From: Aspidapion aeneum
Lineage: Eukaryota > Arthropoda > Insecta > Coleoptera > Brentidae
Assembly: GCA_963576565.1 (NCBI GenBank)
Contig: OY755047.1
Location: 6,170,931 to 6,234,930 of the forward strand
Direction of reading: 5' to 3'
DNA length: 64,000 bases
The translations under genes and the position numbers were made by a program. The notes under the pieces were generated by a model. It did no database searches. It was given only the letters and a program-made list of their open reading frames with translations, and had not been told where the DNA came from. The number at the start of each line of letters is the position of its first letter. Positions within the stretch are counted from its first letter, which is position 1. This document shows positions 1-52,704 of the stretch, piece after piece.

Positions 1-15
1 CCTGATTTATCTTGT

Positions 16-1911
16 ATCCCAGGCATTGGCGTAGCTAGCCTTGCTTTTCCGGGGGGGCCGTGGCCCCGGTCTATCTTGAACAAAAAGCAAACATAGGTTT
101 TAAAGAGTCGTGCAAAAAATACGCGCATTAAATGTTCTAATATTTTAATATAACAAATTTAATAATACATTTACCAACTTATTTATATGTATACACAGGA
201 AGTATGTAATTCAGCAATTCTACAAAGAAAGTTTTCTACGTCGCTGACTGAAAGCGTCTACCACACTGTCTAAGTCGACCTCAACATCTTTTTCTATGAA
301 TAACAATGACAAACCTGAGTTGTTCTAAGCCAATTAAAAACTCTCCTCATGACAGAGAAAGACCTCTCACAAGTTGCACTTAAAATTGGAAGAATACTCG
401 CAACTTTAAAAACTTGGTAGAGGTTTGGATAGGTGTTTTCTGCTATATATTGTTTGATAGAATCATGACCAACAGTTTGATTTAACCGAAAAATACAATT
501 CTTTAAAACGGTCATTTCTGCTCTTAGAGCAGAAGTATTAATATTAAAAATTTCCCGGTATTGCTCGACGAATTTATTCCATTTAACGACGTGGGAAAAC
601 TTAATATGAAAATGGTTATGAAATTGTCACCAAAATCGGAAAATTTCCATAAGACACTAAACTCTAACCTCAAAAAAACTAAAAAGATTATTATATTTAT
701 TTTAGAAAAACAGTTTAAAAAGGTCTTTTATAACCTTACGACATCTACAACCCGATTTCGGAAACAGAGGGGCAAAGGTCGCTGTCTTTATTAAATGCGA
801 AATTCAACTTACACTTCTATAATATTTTACAAGATGTCGCCAATATGTATGAAATATTCAATATGCATAATTATGTTTACATTTAAAAAATATTTTCGGG
901 AAATTGCATAAGTGCAGAAAAGTTACCGATAATTTAAAGAGAAAAAGCCTAATTCCGCAAGACAAGGGCTTTTTCCTGAAATGTAAACATTATCTGAATG
1001 ATTTTAAATTTTAATGCACCTATTTTATTTGAATATTTCCCGAATAATAATAGAAAAGTATGTATTTTCAGCGTCATGTTCTTTTACTAGTAGTCGGTAG
1101 GGGAGGCCTAAAATATCTTAGGGGGGGCCTGAGGGACTTCAGGGGGGCCAGGCCCCCCCTGGCCCCCCTCTAGCTACGCCAATGATCCCAGGTAGCAAGG
1201 TCACGTTTTTTAAACGTCAAAAACAGGTCATTTTTAATGACCATTGACGTCTCTAACCTGACGTGTAAATGACCTTTAAATGACGTTCAAAAGACACACC
1301 CAAAATGACGTCATTTTTAGACGTTTTAAAGACGTAAGCAATATGACGTATTTGGGACGTAATCAGAATATTAGAAACACCACAGACCTTTTTATGACTT
1401 TTTTAAAACTCGTCTGAATATATGAAATATCCCTGCAGTTGAGAACACTGAAGGAAACTAGACACAGAAGCTCATCTGTGACAGAAGGTGACTCTTCTGT
1501 GACTTAGACCTGGAAGTACTGGAACATGAACAGCGGTTTTACAGAACAAAATAGACCTAAACCTAGACTTACACATCTCTGCCTTGAAGCGAAAGAAGCC
1601 TCGAAGTTTGTCTTGATTTATTATTTAATTTATTTTACATAAGTACCCCCACATTTCGTATAAATCCGGTCAAGTACTGACTGGGACACCATCTATGTAA
1701 GTATGAGTGTATGTCCCTTGGACAAAGTGTGCAGTGTGGGTAGTGACCAATATATGACGTGTTTCAGACGTCAAAAACTACACTACGAAAAGACGTCAAA
1801 TAACTGATGCCTTAAACACAACATTTTTTGGTAGATGACCTGCTGGTCATCCAAATTACCACTTTTCGCCGAAAAAAAGACGTCATTTGATGACCCCTTG
1901 CTACCTGGGAT
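16..1911. mobile_element. Outer TIR element interrupted by the hAT insertion
   Basis: The sequence after the hAT's right TSD (TAGCAAGGTCA) continues the left end ATCCCAGG. The far end TGACCCCTTGCTACCTGGGAT (1891-1911) is its inverted repeat. Without the hAT and one TSD copy the element is about 730 bp. The interior is packed with GACGT motifs (1230-1370, 1755-1800, 1880-1890). No ORF of note and no clear target duplication. Confidence 0.65.
24..1184 (-). mobile_element. hAT element, internally deleted, with 8-bp TSD
   Basis: Terminal inverted repeats CATTGGCGTAGCTAG (24-38) and CTAGCTACGCCAATG (1170-1184) are flanked by identical ATCCCAGG (16-23 and 1185-1192), the 8-bp duplication expected of hAT. 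On the minus strand 294-515 encodes a remnant of the C-terminal dimerisation region (FKVASILPILSATCERSFSV, the A-T-C-E-R-x-F-S signature). No other transposase part is readable. It sits inside another element (16-1911). Confidence 0.88.
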
Positions 1912-2107
1912 GTTTCTTGACCGATTTTTATACTTGACACTTTATATTAGGAACTGTAAAATACAGCGGTACAAGTTGAATTTAAAAATATTAGTTCAAA
2001 CAAAAAACCTTTTCTAAATTATTGTTTTTATTTTAATACCTCATTATATCCATAAAACTGCTTAACATTTAACAAAAATCTTTTCTTGTTTTCAGATTAT
2101 ACTCAAA

Positions 2108-41863
<39,756 letters not shown>

Positions 41864-42271
41864 GTATATTTAACCAAAACTTTAAATGTGACACTATAAT
41901 TGTTAAGAGTTTTTTTTAGTCTAATTACATTAAAATTAGGAATTGTCAAAACTCAAAACAAACATAGAAAAAAAACACGCTTTTTGCTCAATTATAAAAA
42001 AATATGTATGAAATGATCCCTCCAAAAACATATTAGAATCTATAGGTTTGTTCCTAAACTTTAAAAAAACTAGAAGAATATAATCTTACAAAACGTTTCG
42101 ATACCTCTAGATGTAACAAAAAACATATCTTTAAAAAACCACTTAGGTCCAAATTTTTCCAGTGATATCTCTTTCTATAATAGATGTTTATTTGGATATT
42201 TGCTAAACGGAAAAATTTTATGTGTGCAATATACCTATTTATCAAAATTTAAGCTTGAAAAAAATATTGTA

Positions 42272-42439
42272 CAGTCAGTGCGGAGTTATTCGGTTTTACA
42301 ATAACTTGTTGACAAAATTTTAAAATATTCTTTTGTAATTCTAGACTTAATTACTGCTTTTTGCGACACTTGTACCAATTCTAACTTTATCTGGTTTTTA
42401 ACCTGCCTCTAAAAAACCAATTACTTTTGGACCTGACTG
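42272..42439. mobile_element. 168-bp TA-flanked MITE in the probable 3' UTR
   Basis: TA|CAGTCAGTGCGGAGTTATTC and GGACCTGACTG|TA; ends match for about 7 bp, then diverge. Would be transcribed as part of the ANKDD1A-like 3' UTR. Confidence 0.55.
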
Positions 42440-42710
42440 TACATAAGTACGTTTTTTAGTGTAAATCATATGAATTTTATTATTTATTCATGTGATGTAA
42501 ATTTTAAATGTCTAACCTTAGAGTATATTTTTATTACTCTAAGTGTCTAACTAACAGAATACTCTCTATATTTTTAATCTTGTTAGCTATGCTTGATGTG
42601 GCAAGTAAAATATATTTTTTTTATGTAACCAAAAAGACCAAAAATTATTTTTGTACATAAATTTTTATTTTTTAATTAGTAACTGTTTTTTGTTAAAATT
42701 TTGTTTGTTA

Positions 42711-42716
42711 AATAAA
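42711..42716 (+). promoter_or_regulatory. Candidate polyadenylation signal AATAAA
   Basis: Canonical hexamer 848 bp after the ANKDD1A-like stop, preceded by a T-rich stretch. AT-rich DNA yields such hexamers by chance, so this is tentative. Confidence 0.4.
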
Positions 42717-42955
42717 ACAATAGATTTACTTATATTAGGTGAACTTTATTTCTTTTTAAAAAACCCTGTATGTATTAAAAAAATGTTTTATTTATTTTTT
42801 ATGATGGAGAAACTAATTTTTTAATACCAGTCAAAAAATATATCTAACAAAATTTATCTGCTGCACCACTTTTTTACATTTTGTCAGAAAATTTAAAAAT
42901 ATTTGCTTGCGTCGCATTTTATTTATTTTATCCTGGATCCGCCACTGGTTTTACG

Positions 42956-43147
42956 CATGGGCGTAGTTATGGTGGGGCAGGGTGGGGCACTTGCTCCACC
43001 CTGGCTTGTCACCTGCCCCATCTTGGCGTTTTATCAAGGTTTATTCGCAATCCTCGCAAGTTAATATTACATTAAGTTTAGGTTATTTGATTGTACATTT
43101 TCATGCTTTTTTGCGCCACCCTGAGCGATACCCTGACTACGCCCATG
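42956..43147. mobile_element. 192-bp hAT MITE with 8-bp TSD
   Basis: CATGGGCGTAGT and ACTACGCCCATG are terminal inverted repeats; GTTTTACG flanks both sides (42948-42955, 43148-43155). Confidence 0.88.
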
Positions 43148-43224
43148 GTTTTACGCGGAGAATAAAAAATTTATTAATAATGTAATCATAACAAAAACAT
43201 TTCATGTAAAAAAAAGCAAAGTAC

Positions 43225-43495
43225 GCCTCAGTCTGCCAAAGTTTAGCTCTCTAGCGCTTTTGCAAGTGGGTAATGTTACTTTTACATAACTTTACATGTA
43301 TAGGGGGGGGGGGGGACTAAATTAGAATTTTATGGTTTTTTACAAGGGTTTGCTAATGATTTCTATCAGTCTGCCAAATTTCAGCTTTGTAGCATGTCTG
43401 GAAGTACAGTGGAAATTTGATGATTTATTTATGAGTGAGTGAGTGAGTGGCAATTTCGACGTTTTTTGATATTTCGTAACCACTTTGGAGGGGTT
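43225..43495 (+). repeat. Interspersed repeat, second copy of the 18030 family
   Basis: TTAGCTCTCTAGCGCTTTTG, GTTACTTTTACATAACTTTA, a G-run, GAGT microsatellite (43434-43449) and GGCAATTTCGACGTTTTTT in the same order as at 18350-18560. Confidence 0.7.
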
Positions 43496-43993
43496 AATAA
43501 CTTTTACTCACGCCAATTCCTCCTGGCGAGACCTCATGATGACGTATTTTATGTTATTTTATGCTTGGCGAGGGCCCGGGCCCCGAGGCTCCCCTCTGGG
43601 TGCGCCCATGCTACCTTTAAAAAGGCATTCATATGAAATATAATAAACTGAATCTTCAAATATACAGGTCTTAATTGCTATGGGTCACTATTGTTATCTC
43701 AGTAACTCAGTTTTTGGAAGACATTAAAAATCTGGTTTTACATTAAAAAAAAACTATTATATCCCAAGCTACGGGGGTTTTTCGACAAATTGCTCAAATC
43801 TATTTTATTAAATATCTCAAAAAGTATAGTTTTTACAAAAAAATCGTTAAGGATTTTTTTTTGCATTTTTGACTATCTTTAATTTGGTATTTTTTAGAAA
43901 AATGTACTACGACTAGATTTCGAGATATTACTATTAAATTACTTTTTTTTGATACGGACCTGTATTTTTTATTCTATTTTTTAAAAGAACTTT
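43496..43993. other. Unassigned, with MITE remnant
   Basis: 43530-43612 is a fragment of the CAGTGGCGCACCC MITE family (ACCTCATGATGACGTATTTT, then GGGTGCGCCCATG). The rest is AT-rich. Confidence 0.4.
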
Positions 43994-44133
43994 TTAGTTC
44001 ACACATATACTATACTATAGTAGTGTGAGCTATGGTGATCCTAATTTTTTCGAGAAAAAAAAAGTTGCTCCGATTTCAAAAAATTTTATATATCTTTGCG
44101 TTTCAGATGATTTTGAAACTTTTTTGTTGCGCC

Positions 44134-44175
<42 letters not shown>

Positions 44176-44176
44176 A

Positions 44177-44223
<47 letters not shown>

Positions 44224-44755
44224 ATGTCTGTCTGTAACGACCAACGCGCATAACTCAAAAACCGCTTGGCCGATTTTAATGAAATTTGGTACCTGGCCTG
44301 GGTCTTGGGTCGAGATGGTCCCATTTAAAAATGAACAAAATCCACCGAACACAAACAAAATAAAAGGGTGGGGGTAGATTTCAAAAATTAGAGTTTATGT
44401 GAAAATATGGCGTGTGTGATATCAAACGAAAGGTAATTGAGTCTGGAGTTAAACAAAATACATTTTAATTTATTTTCAAAAAAGGGTGGGGGTATATTTA
44501 AAAAATTAGAGTTTAAGTGAAAATATGGCGTGTGTGATATCAAACGAAAGGTAATTGAGTCCGGAGTTTAACAAAATACATTATAGTTTTTGTTTCCTTT
44601 AAGGGTGGGGGTAGATTTAAAAAATTTGAGTTTAAGTCAAAACTGTCTGGAGTTGAATAAAATATATTTCAGTTTTTTAGTTATATTAGCTTACACGTAC
44701 ACTATAACTATAGTACCTAGTGTGAGCTTAGGGGCCCATATATTGGCAGAGTATT
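43994..44755 (-). mobile_element. AGCTCACAC-hairpin / (GACA)n element, copy C
   Basis: Reverse-oriented; (TGTC)n interrupted by TTTG/TATG variants at about 44133-44237. Ends AGTTCACAC hairpin (left) and GCCCATATATTGGCAGAGTA (right). It lies head to head with copy D, 0.9 kb away. Confidence 0.82.
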
Positions 44756-45669
44756 TTTGTGATTTTAACGATGTATCACATATCCATATTTATTTATATT
44801 TTAATGCTAAAAAAATTTCACTTAATTTTTTGACACTTTTACCGTTTTACCATAGGTGGCTTGGACAGCAAAAATAACAATTGCTTATAAAAACCTATAT
44901 GGGATACCTATATGGGATACCTATATGTGGCAAAACGGGCGGGCGAATGAATCAATATTTTTGTAAGACAAGTTTTATTTATTAAAATACTAACCAAGTT
45001 GAAAATATTTATTTAAAAAATAAAAAGTTGTAATAAAAAATACGGTTAGTAATTAAATTTAGTATTTACAAAATTTATAAAGAATTACAGCGACCTAATC
45101 ATCGCTGTCGACATGAATCTTGCGCCCATATCTTGCAAAGACAACATAAAATACAACTTTCAGTGATTGATGAAAAATTGGGGCAAAAACAAGGTAGTAG
45201 GTACCCCGTTTTGTTCCCATGAAAAAACCCTATTTTGCCCCATACCACGAGATAAATTCAAAGAAAAATGATACACAGAAAAAGGCTAATTTTACTGGCA
45301 TCGCGTTTAATTATGAATAATACATAAACCCATTAATTCTACAATGTAAACAAAATTTTGAAACGTCTAAAAAATGTAGTTACCGTCACAAAATGCGTCA
45401 GCTATTATTACAATAAACAGCGCACAACATAACATGTTGAGCAAAAACCAACTTAAGCTTAGCCGACCGGCACCAATCATATTGCAGAGAGTTAAACCAG
45501 TCGTGGAAATAAAATATTTGATATTAAGAGGTTTTATTCTTGCTTAGTTTAGCTAAAACTGGAGTATCCCGTTTAACCCCCGTATCCCATTTCACTCCTC
45601 TTTTCCCTACAGGTGTTTCAAAATTTAACATTTCTGTGCAAAAAATATTCATATACTAGTGCGGAAAAA
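44756..45669. other. Spacer between inverted copies C and D
   Basis: 44897-44925 has three tandem CTATATGGGATAC units. Otherwise AT-rich with no gene. Confidence 0.4.
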
Positions 45670-46341
45670 ATACTCTGCCAATATATGGGCCCCTAAGCTC
45701 ACACTAGGTACTATAGTTATAGTATACGTGTGAGCTAATATAACTAAAAACTGAAATATATTTTATGCAACTCCACACTAAATTACCTTTTGTTTGATAC
45801 CACACAAGCCATGTTTTGACTTAAACTAAAATTTTTGAAATCCACCCCCACCCTTAAAAAAAACAAAAACTAAAATGTATTTTGTTAAACTCCGGACTCA
45901 ATTACCTTTCGTTTGATATCACACACGCCATATTTTCACTTAAACTCTAATTTTTGAAATATACCCCCACCCTTTTTTTAAAATAAATTAAAATGTATTT
46001 TGGTTGATACCACACAAGCCATGTTTTGACTTAAACTAAAATTTTTGAAATCCACCCCCACCCCTAAAAAAAACAAAAACTAAAATGTATTTTGTTAAAC
46101 TCCAGACTCAATTACCTTTCGTTTGATATCACACACGCCATATTTTCACATAAACTCTAATTTTTGAAATCTATCCCCCCCTTTTATTTGGTTTGTGTTA
46201 GGTGGATTTTGTTCATTTTTAAATGGGACCATCTCGACCCAAGACCCAGCCTAGGTACCAAATTTCATTGAAATCGGCCTAGCGGTTTTTGAGTTATGCG
46301 CGTTGGTCGTTACAGACAGACATACAGACAGACAGACAGGC

Positions 46342-46389
<48 letters not shown>

Positions 46390-46529
46390 GGCGCAACAAA
46401 AAAGTTTCAAAATCATCTGAAACGCAAAGATATATAAAATTTTTTGAAATAGAAGCAACTTTTTTTTTCTCGAAAAAATTAGGATCACTATAGCTCACAC
46501 TACTATAGTATGGTAGTAGTGTGAGCTAA
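45670..46529 (+). mobile_element. AGCTCACAC-hairpin / (GACA)n element, copy D
   Basis: Forward copy, longer than the others because a 210-bp block of its subrepeats is duplicated (GATACCACACAAGCCATG at 45796 and 46006). (GACA)n at about 46313-46388. Confidence 0.82.
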
Positions 46530-47005
46530 AAGTTAGAATTTTTTGCACTAAAAATACTGTGAGAAATCATATTTTCCACGCGCTTGTAGAAAGAATCTCT
46601 TTTATCACACTCTATCGACTAATTCGGGGGGGGGGGGGTCGATCCCCCTTGATCCCCCACTGGGTACGGCTTTGTATGCACGTCAGTCTGTCAGTACGTC
46701 TGTTATCTTCTAATTGAAACAGATATTCTTTAGCTCAAGCCAACGACGTACATATTAAATTGAAAATGAAACGCTATAGAATGAATGTTATTATTATTTC
46801 ACAATATTTTTATGCCGATAAATTTATAGAAACAAATTTTATTGTAATGAAAATACGACCAATCAAATGACATTAACGAACTTTTTCTGTGGCTATTCTT
46901 TCAAAGCAGCAAGGACTAGTGTTTTTAATAAAAATGAGTTGATGGATGGAGTGATAATCAAATCAGGGTAAGCAAAACTTGGCATTGTTGTGTTACTGAC
47001 ACGCT

Positions 47006-47008
<3 letters not shown>
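46530..47008. other. Unassigned, with a C/G-rich MITE end
   Basis: 46625-46670 (poly-G, GATCCCCC, CTGGGTACGGC) is one end of the GGCCGTACCCAG family seen at 62631-62798. Nothing else. Confidence 0.4.

Positions 47009-47081
<73 letters not shown>
47009..47081. repeat. (TA)n microsatellite, ~36 units
   Basis: Uninterrupted TA dinucleotides. Confidence 0.97.
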
Positions 47082-47084
<3 letters not shown>

Positions 47085-50056
47085 CTAGACTACAAGCTAA
47101 AAAATTCCAAAAAAACCTTCCACAAAAACATGATATGGAAAAAGGCAGCAACAAGCAAAAAAATCGAAATGAATTTTTTTGGTACCAATTAATCTCAATT
47201 TTATATTTTGCGTCCAAATTTAACACACAAAAAAGTAATAATATACTATATTTATTATAAATATTCAATAAAATGTTTACTACCTACTGGAAAAACCAAA
47301 CCTTGAGGCGAACAAACCACCCTATGCCTCTTTGTTTTGTCTCTCTCATTCTTATAGCGTCAGCGTCCTGCAATATACGTCTTTTGAGAATTGAAAAAGG
47401 CGCATCCTTAAATATCCCATTAGCGATAATAAAAATAAATCACAACTCCTTCAAGAAAGTCATATGAGCACCTATTAGGAAAATATTATATGAGAAATGC
47501 TCGATAATGCAATATATGCAATTCAAAATGTCTTTTACGCAATTTTTTGAATAAATATTAATGAAAACATGCTTATTATGAATATTTTTGTTGAATATGT
47601 CAAATTTGTTGTTAGGTAAGTTATTTAAAATGTCATATTATGAAAAAAAAAATTGAATTTTATCTAGGCTAGTTACCGTACTATAACTTATAACGTATAT
47701 AACTCAAACAGCTAAAATGGGCAGGTAATATAATAAAGTATATAGTGGTGGGTTGTAGATAAAGAGATTGCTCAGGCGACAAATTCGATTCAGTTAATTT
47801 TTTAAGCAAAAGACAACAAGGCAAGATATTTAAATATCAATCAAAAGGTGGCACTACATATTAGAGTCCTAGGGACACTTATTCGGTTTCCAAATTGTGG
47901 ACCTTACTAAAATTTTAGGGAAGACAAACAAACAACACATTTTGAGTTTGACACTGACGTTCATTTTTGCCTAAAAACACAAGTGGGCGGCCAGTTTTCC
48001 AATAGCAACAGAAAAATAAAAGAATAGAGTAAATAACAAAGCCTATTTTTTTGTCAAAAACCAGGGGATGACATTTCATGTTATAAATAAAAATAGAAAA
48101 AAAGTGTTTATTTACTGTGATAGAAAATACCGATAATCCCGAAGATGACTTAGCCACAATAGGATGGAACACAGCCTGCCTCCAAATACATCCAGAGCAA
48201 AATATATTTAAAGACCTTCTGATATCATTGATCCAGAATATGAAAACGAAAATCTCCTGATCCACAGATGCTGCACAGGATAAGAAGTAAAGTTTTCGGC
48301 AATCATTGTAAATTAAATATAATAAATGAGTTGTTTTTATTGTAGTACTTTATTTTTGTTTCCACAACCTCGTAGAAAAAATATTTTACGTACATACTTA
48401 ACGAATGCATGTGCGTCTTCCGCACTGGTTAGGTAAATTACTATTTTCTGCGACCACATATGAAAATGTTGGATTTTACACGATTTGCATCCTCAGAAAA
48501 CATTAAATTTCATCCGTGTGCAGAAATTTTTTCGCACACTTTCAGTACTTCGGCACATGTATGGAAAGTGTTTAACTGTCATAATACTTTTTCGCACATG
48601 CGTTGCAAAGTACTTACCCACACGTGCGGAAAAGCAGTTTCATTTGATTTACGCAAAATTAAACACCAATTTTTACAAAAATTAGTATAGATCAACAGTG
48701 TTCGTAGGAAAAATAGCGTCCATAACTCGACAGAAAGTAACTTTCTCACGCTCGTGTGAAATTTGTCACTTTCTTCTCTTGTTATGTAATAAATAAATAA
48801 ATAAATGAAAAGGGCTTTATTTTCAACTCAGCGAAGTTAAGCACAAGCTTCTTTTAACTGAGCAATATACTAATTATCAAAAACTATCTTATAAATTGGT
48901 TCGTAATCCCGTGATTTTGTTTGTTACGCTATGGCCTCAGCCCTTAAAAAACGTTTTGTAAATAGAAAAACTTGTATGTCTTTAAATACCTACTTATAAT
49001 CATTTAACTTATATTAACTTATATTAAACGACATTTTATTTTTTCAAAATATCTGAAAATAATGTGAAAATCCGGGTCACGTGATCTTAGTTAAATTTTC
49101 TCAATTAAATTGACTTGCCCCCTTGGTATATGGGGGTGGCGCTTCTGTCAGGAGGTTGATGGCTCTTGTCTGATTTGGTGTCCTGCAGCAAATATAAAAT
49201 TGAGCACGTTTTGGTAAATCCGAATAGATCTCTTCTATAAAAAGCTAGTTGAAACAATATTTCTGTTCATATGCAAGATTTGTTTAAAATCTTCAAACGT
49301 ATCTTGTTAGATTTTTGATTTTCTTTTGTACATTTCCAAAGAATACAAAAATCGAAACAATTTCGCTACAGTTTTCTATAATACAACTAGGCTACTGAAA
49401 TGCCAAACATTGTTTTGAAATATCTGTTGTGTTTTAGCCATAACTTTTTTGTTATTTTTTGAATAAAATGATTTGGCGAAAAACTGCTAAGATACGTTTG
49501 TTAAAAATGCTTTAAAAAACTACCTCTCAAAATTTCGACGCGTTCCGCTTTCTCGTTTTCTATTTCTATTAGAACAAAGATTTGGCCAAAAAAAGCGACA
49601 TCAGTGTTGTCAAATGATAAGTTTTCCGACGAAGTTTGCCCCCTTAAACATTAAAATCTTACCTAAAAAGAAACACTAACTTCACAATCTCATTTTTATT
49701 TGACACAAAACTAAACAAATAACAAATAACCACTGATGAGATACATCTTACTGCCAGAAAATAAAATATGACAGGATCTAGTCATTAAAATTAAAAAATA
49801 CAGTTTAGTAGTTTGGTTCCTAGAAAAATTCAGTAGAAAACAAGTAAAAACTAAAATATCTTTGAATATGGTCTGGTAATATTCGATGAAAAATTCCAAA
49901 ATGTTTGTAATGTTTATTTTTAGTGGAATATATTAATTTTATATTCCGGAAATATTGACTGTATGCTTAAAAATATATAATCATGAATTAAAAAAATTAT
50001 CTGTTTAAAATTCGCCAATTATTTTACGTTTTAGGCGTTCCACAGTAACTAATGTG
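47082..50056. other. Intergenic AT-rich DNA with no supported gene
   Basis: No ORF here has recognisable homology or codon structure. 48410-48660 holds repeated TCCGCAC / GTGCGGAAA motifs, related to the palindrome at 63921. 48789-48805 is a short AAATA run. No RNA gene seen. Confidence 0.5.
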
Positions 50057-50975
50057 ACGTTTAGACTCAAACAAAAAAATATGATCTGCCAAAGATACAT
50101 ATTTGCATCTGCATATAAAAAACTTCCCCTAAATAATATATTTTTTAAAAGGTTTATGTTTTAGATTTATCTTTATAACTTAAATGAGGGTAACGGAGGC
50201 AAAATCTTACGATGTCGCATCTGTTACTCTTAATTAAATTAGTATAGTATCTAAAATATAAACTATTTGTAAAATAAAAGGCACTAAAAATATGAGCTTG
50301 AGTATAAACTATACTAAAACTAAAATCAAGACAAACACTGATGAAGATATCACGATCAGAATAAACCAAGAAAAAATAGAACAAGTAGAGGAATATATAT
50401 CTTGGACAAATTATTAAACTAAAAAAAAATAAAATTAAACAGTTAAAATCAAGAGATAAGTCGGATTGGCCTTGCAGCATTCGGTAAATTAATAAAAAAT
50501 AAAAAATTCCTCAGTACCTTAAAACGAAAGTGTATAATAAACTTACCTATGGATCCCAAACCTGGACACAAAATCAAACATGGATAGGGTAACAAAAGCC
50601 TAAAGATCAATGGAATGACAAATGTTACATGTAAAGCCAACAGATAGAAAAAGAAATGAATGAAGAAATAAATGAAAAGTAAGGGATGTCAGAAGAGAGG
50701 TGGCAAAATTAAAATGGAAGAATGCCGGTCATTGTCATCAGGAAACAAATGTATTATAAGCTGGTGAAAATAAAAGAAGTAGAACTAGATGGATGAACAT
50801 GGCGACAAAGACTGAAGAGTAGAATATATTGAGGAAGGGGTATGTACAAATATTAATCGAAGGCTAAATATAGATGGATAGATAGTTTTACACCCAACAA
50901 ATTTTTCGGAGGAAGTTTGTTTCTTTGTCCTAAAAATTCGACCACAATATCTTTTTGTTTGAGTCTAAACATCAC
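50057..50975 (+). mobile_element. RTE-like 3' fragment inside a short inverted-repeat pair
   Basis: GTTTAGACTCAAACAAAAA (about 50061) and its complement TTTTTGTTTGAGTCTAAAC (about 50950) bracket the block. Inside, 50410-50880 matches the 3' half of the RTE-like fragment at 6230-6670 (AATGTTACATGTAAAGCCAA, AGATAGAAAAAG, then TAGATGGATGAACATGGCGA) with many indels. Dead. Confidence 0.55.
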
Positions 50976-51207
50976 ATTTTGTATCTATATCGCATGGCCG
51001 ATTTAATTATTTATCTTACAGAAAGTTGTATTTTTTAAACGCACCATGAACTACATTTCTAGTTATTGAAGTACGTGGTTGTGAATACAATCGGGAGTAG
51101 GATTTATCAGGATAGGCACTAATGGAACATTCGGGATTAGGAGGGATTAGGACGGGATTACTATGACTTTGGAATCAACACATACACAGTTTATATAATA
51201 TTAGTTG
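50976..51207. other. Unassigned
   Basis: A short GGATTAGGA-rich patch near 51125-51160; otherwise nothing. Confidence 0.3.
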
Positions 51208-51716
51208 GAGTCAGGTAGGGTTACCAGATAAAAACGTCTCTAACCAGGACCAGCCGCCAAGAAAATCCGGACAAAATCCGGACGTCAAAATTTTTTTGAT
51301 GCCACATACAAAAAATCAACTTTTTTTTAATTGAAACAATAACTAATAAATAACATAATATACCTACTATTTTATAGGTACTTTTCACTGCTTTGTATTT
51401 TATTCAACAGCGTTGAATTTTTAGGCAGAAGTACAAAATCGTAAAATTCTGAGCAGCTCATATTTCTTAAATTGTATGAAGTCATGAGTATTCCTTTTAC
51501 AGAAGATAAAAGCAGCCTATTTCTTTCTTTGGTCCACTGGGTAGAAATACTTGCATTAAAATATTTTGCCCATTTTTCGTGGGTAGGCAGATTGTGGTCA
51601 TCAGAATTAAAATTGTCTGACATGTACTTTTTTAGATTACAAACTTCATCAAAAAAATTGTGTGTGCTTAAGACCACACGACAAAAGTGTAATTCAACAA
51701 GGCGAAATTAATAATA

Positions 51717-51994
51717 GACACTTATTGGAATAAAACCTGACCCTATTTTAAAATCGACCCTATGGTGACACATTTACATATCAAAAGCAGCTGATCTCCT
51801 TCAAAATTCGGCCTTTGTGTATTTAAAAACCGGATTTATTAGTGTCGGTATTTATTAAATGAAAATTAGCGTCTGTATTATTAAATTTGACTTTGGTATG
51901 TCCATTTTGCGAGGTCAGCTGTTAGTTTTCTGTGTAAATGTGTCAAAATAAAGTCGATTCTAAAATAAAGTCAGGTTTTATTCCAATAGGTCCC
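51717..51994. mobile_element. Nested 278-bp TA-flanked MITE
   Basis: CTATTGGAATAAAACCTGAC-type end and its inverse GTCAGGTTTTATTCCAATAG, flanked by TA. Absent from the other hAT copy, so it inserted after the two copies separated. Confidence 0.78.
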
Positions 51995-52021
51995 TATTAT
52001 TACTACTTTAAGCGGGGTCTT

Positions 52022-52314
52022 AACATAACGTTTTACCTTACTTCTTGCCTGTCAGTCAAAAGGGTCAAGTATGACGTTTGAAAGACTAGCGTAGACACTT
52101 GATAGTTTTAACGTACGTTTTTAGATCAGTTTTTGATACAAAACGATGGTTTTATTGGAAAGCAATGCGTGATCCGGTCAGTTCTCTAGGCGGTCTTCCG
52201 TCTTAAATCAGTTTAAGTAAAACGTCCGTTTTTCCGTCTACACACAAAGTTTTACTTGATACGTTATGACTGAACAGGCAAGATGTAAGGTAAAACGTTA
52301 TGTGAAGACCCCGC
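52022..52314. mobile_element. Nested TTAA MITE (partner of 10851-11131)
   Basis: GCGGGGTCTTAACATAACGT and inverted end, flanked by TTAA (52018-52021, 52315-52318). Confidence 0.7.
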
Positions 52315-52704
52315 TTAAAGGTGAATTCACACTGCTAAATTTTTTGACGATGATTGTTTAATTACATTTTTTGAAACTAGTTTATGTTGCATTATTTGAT
52401 GTTTATAAAGGCGGCTACTTTAGAATCCGGACGTTTATGAAAAATCCGCCCGGACCCACCCGGACGTAGTAAAAATCCGGACATGTCCGGATTAATCCGG
52501 ACGTCTGGTAACCCTAGAGTCAGGGGATTCGGCCCCTTTAGTATACTTTACCATTCCTGATGAATTTCAGGCCTAACCTTACTAACAAATACAAATTCAG
52601 ACACCATATGCCTACATGGGTGATTTTTTTGCGAGGAAGACAATTTATGGCTTGAAACTTTTATATAGCAAGCACCCCTTTTGAAAGGTAAACTTTACCT
52701 GTAG

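Larger units (their letters stand above)
41864..42730 (+). other. ANKDD1A-like 3' UTR (probable)
   Basis: About 850 AT-rich bases follow the stop and lead to an AATAAA at 42711-42716, the best polyadenylation signal seen downstream. The UTR would contain a 168-bp TA-flanked MITE (42272-42439). The exact cleavage site cannot be seen. Confidence 0.5.
51216..52516 (-). mobile_element. hAT element, TAGGGTTACCAG ends, copy 2
   Basis: Opposite orientation to 10649-11639. Identical flanks GAGTCAGG at 51208-51215 and 52517-52524. Minus strand 51372-51677 encodes a hAT C-terminal remnant (HEKWAKYFNASISTQWTKER, then NLRNMSCSEFYDFVLLPKNS) with an intact frame. It contains two nested MITEs; the TTAA one is shared with copy 1, the other is not. 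Confidence 0.9.

Noticed and set aside
561..794. Plus-strand ORF inside the hAT at 24-1184
   Set aside because: Antisense to the transposase remnant, Lys/Asn/Phe-rich as expected from AT-rich DNA.
48460..48690. Overlapping ORFs near 48.5 kb
   Set aside because: Two frames are open over the same repeated TCCGCAC/GTGCGGA motifs; no coding signature.
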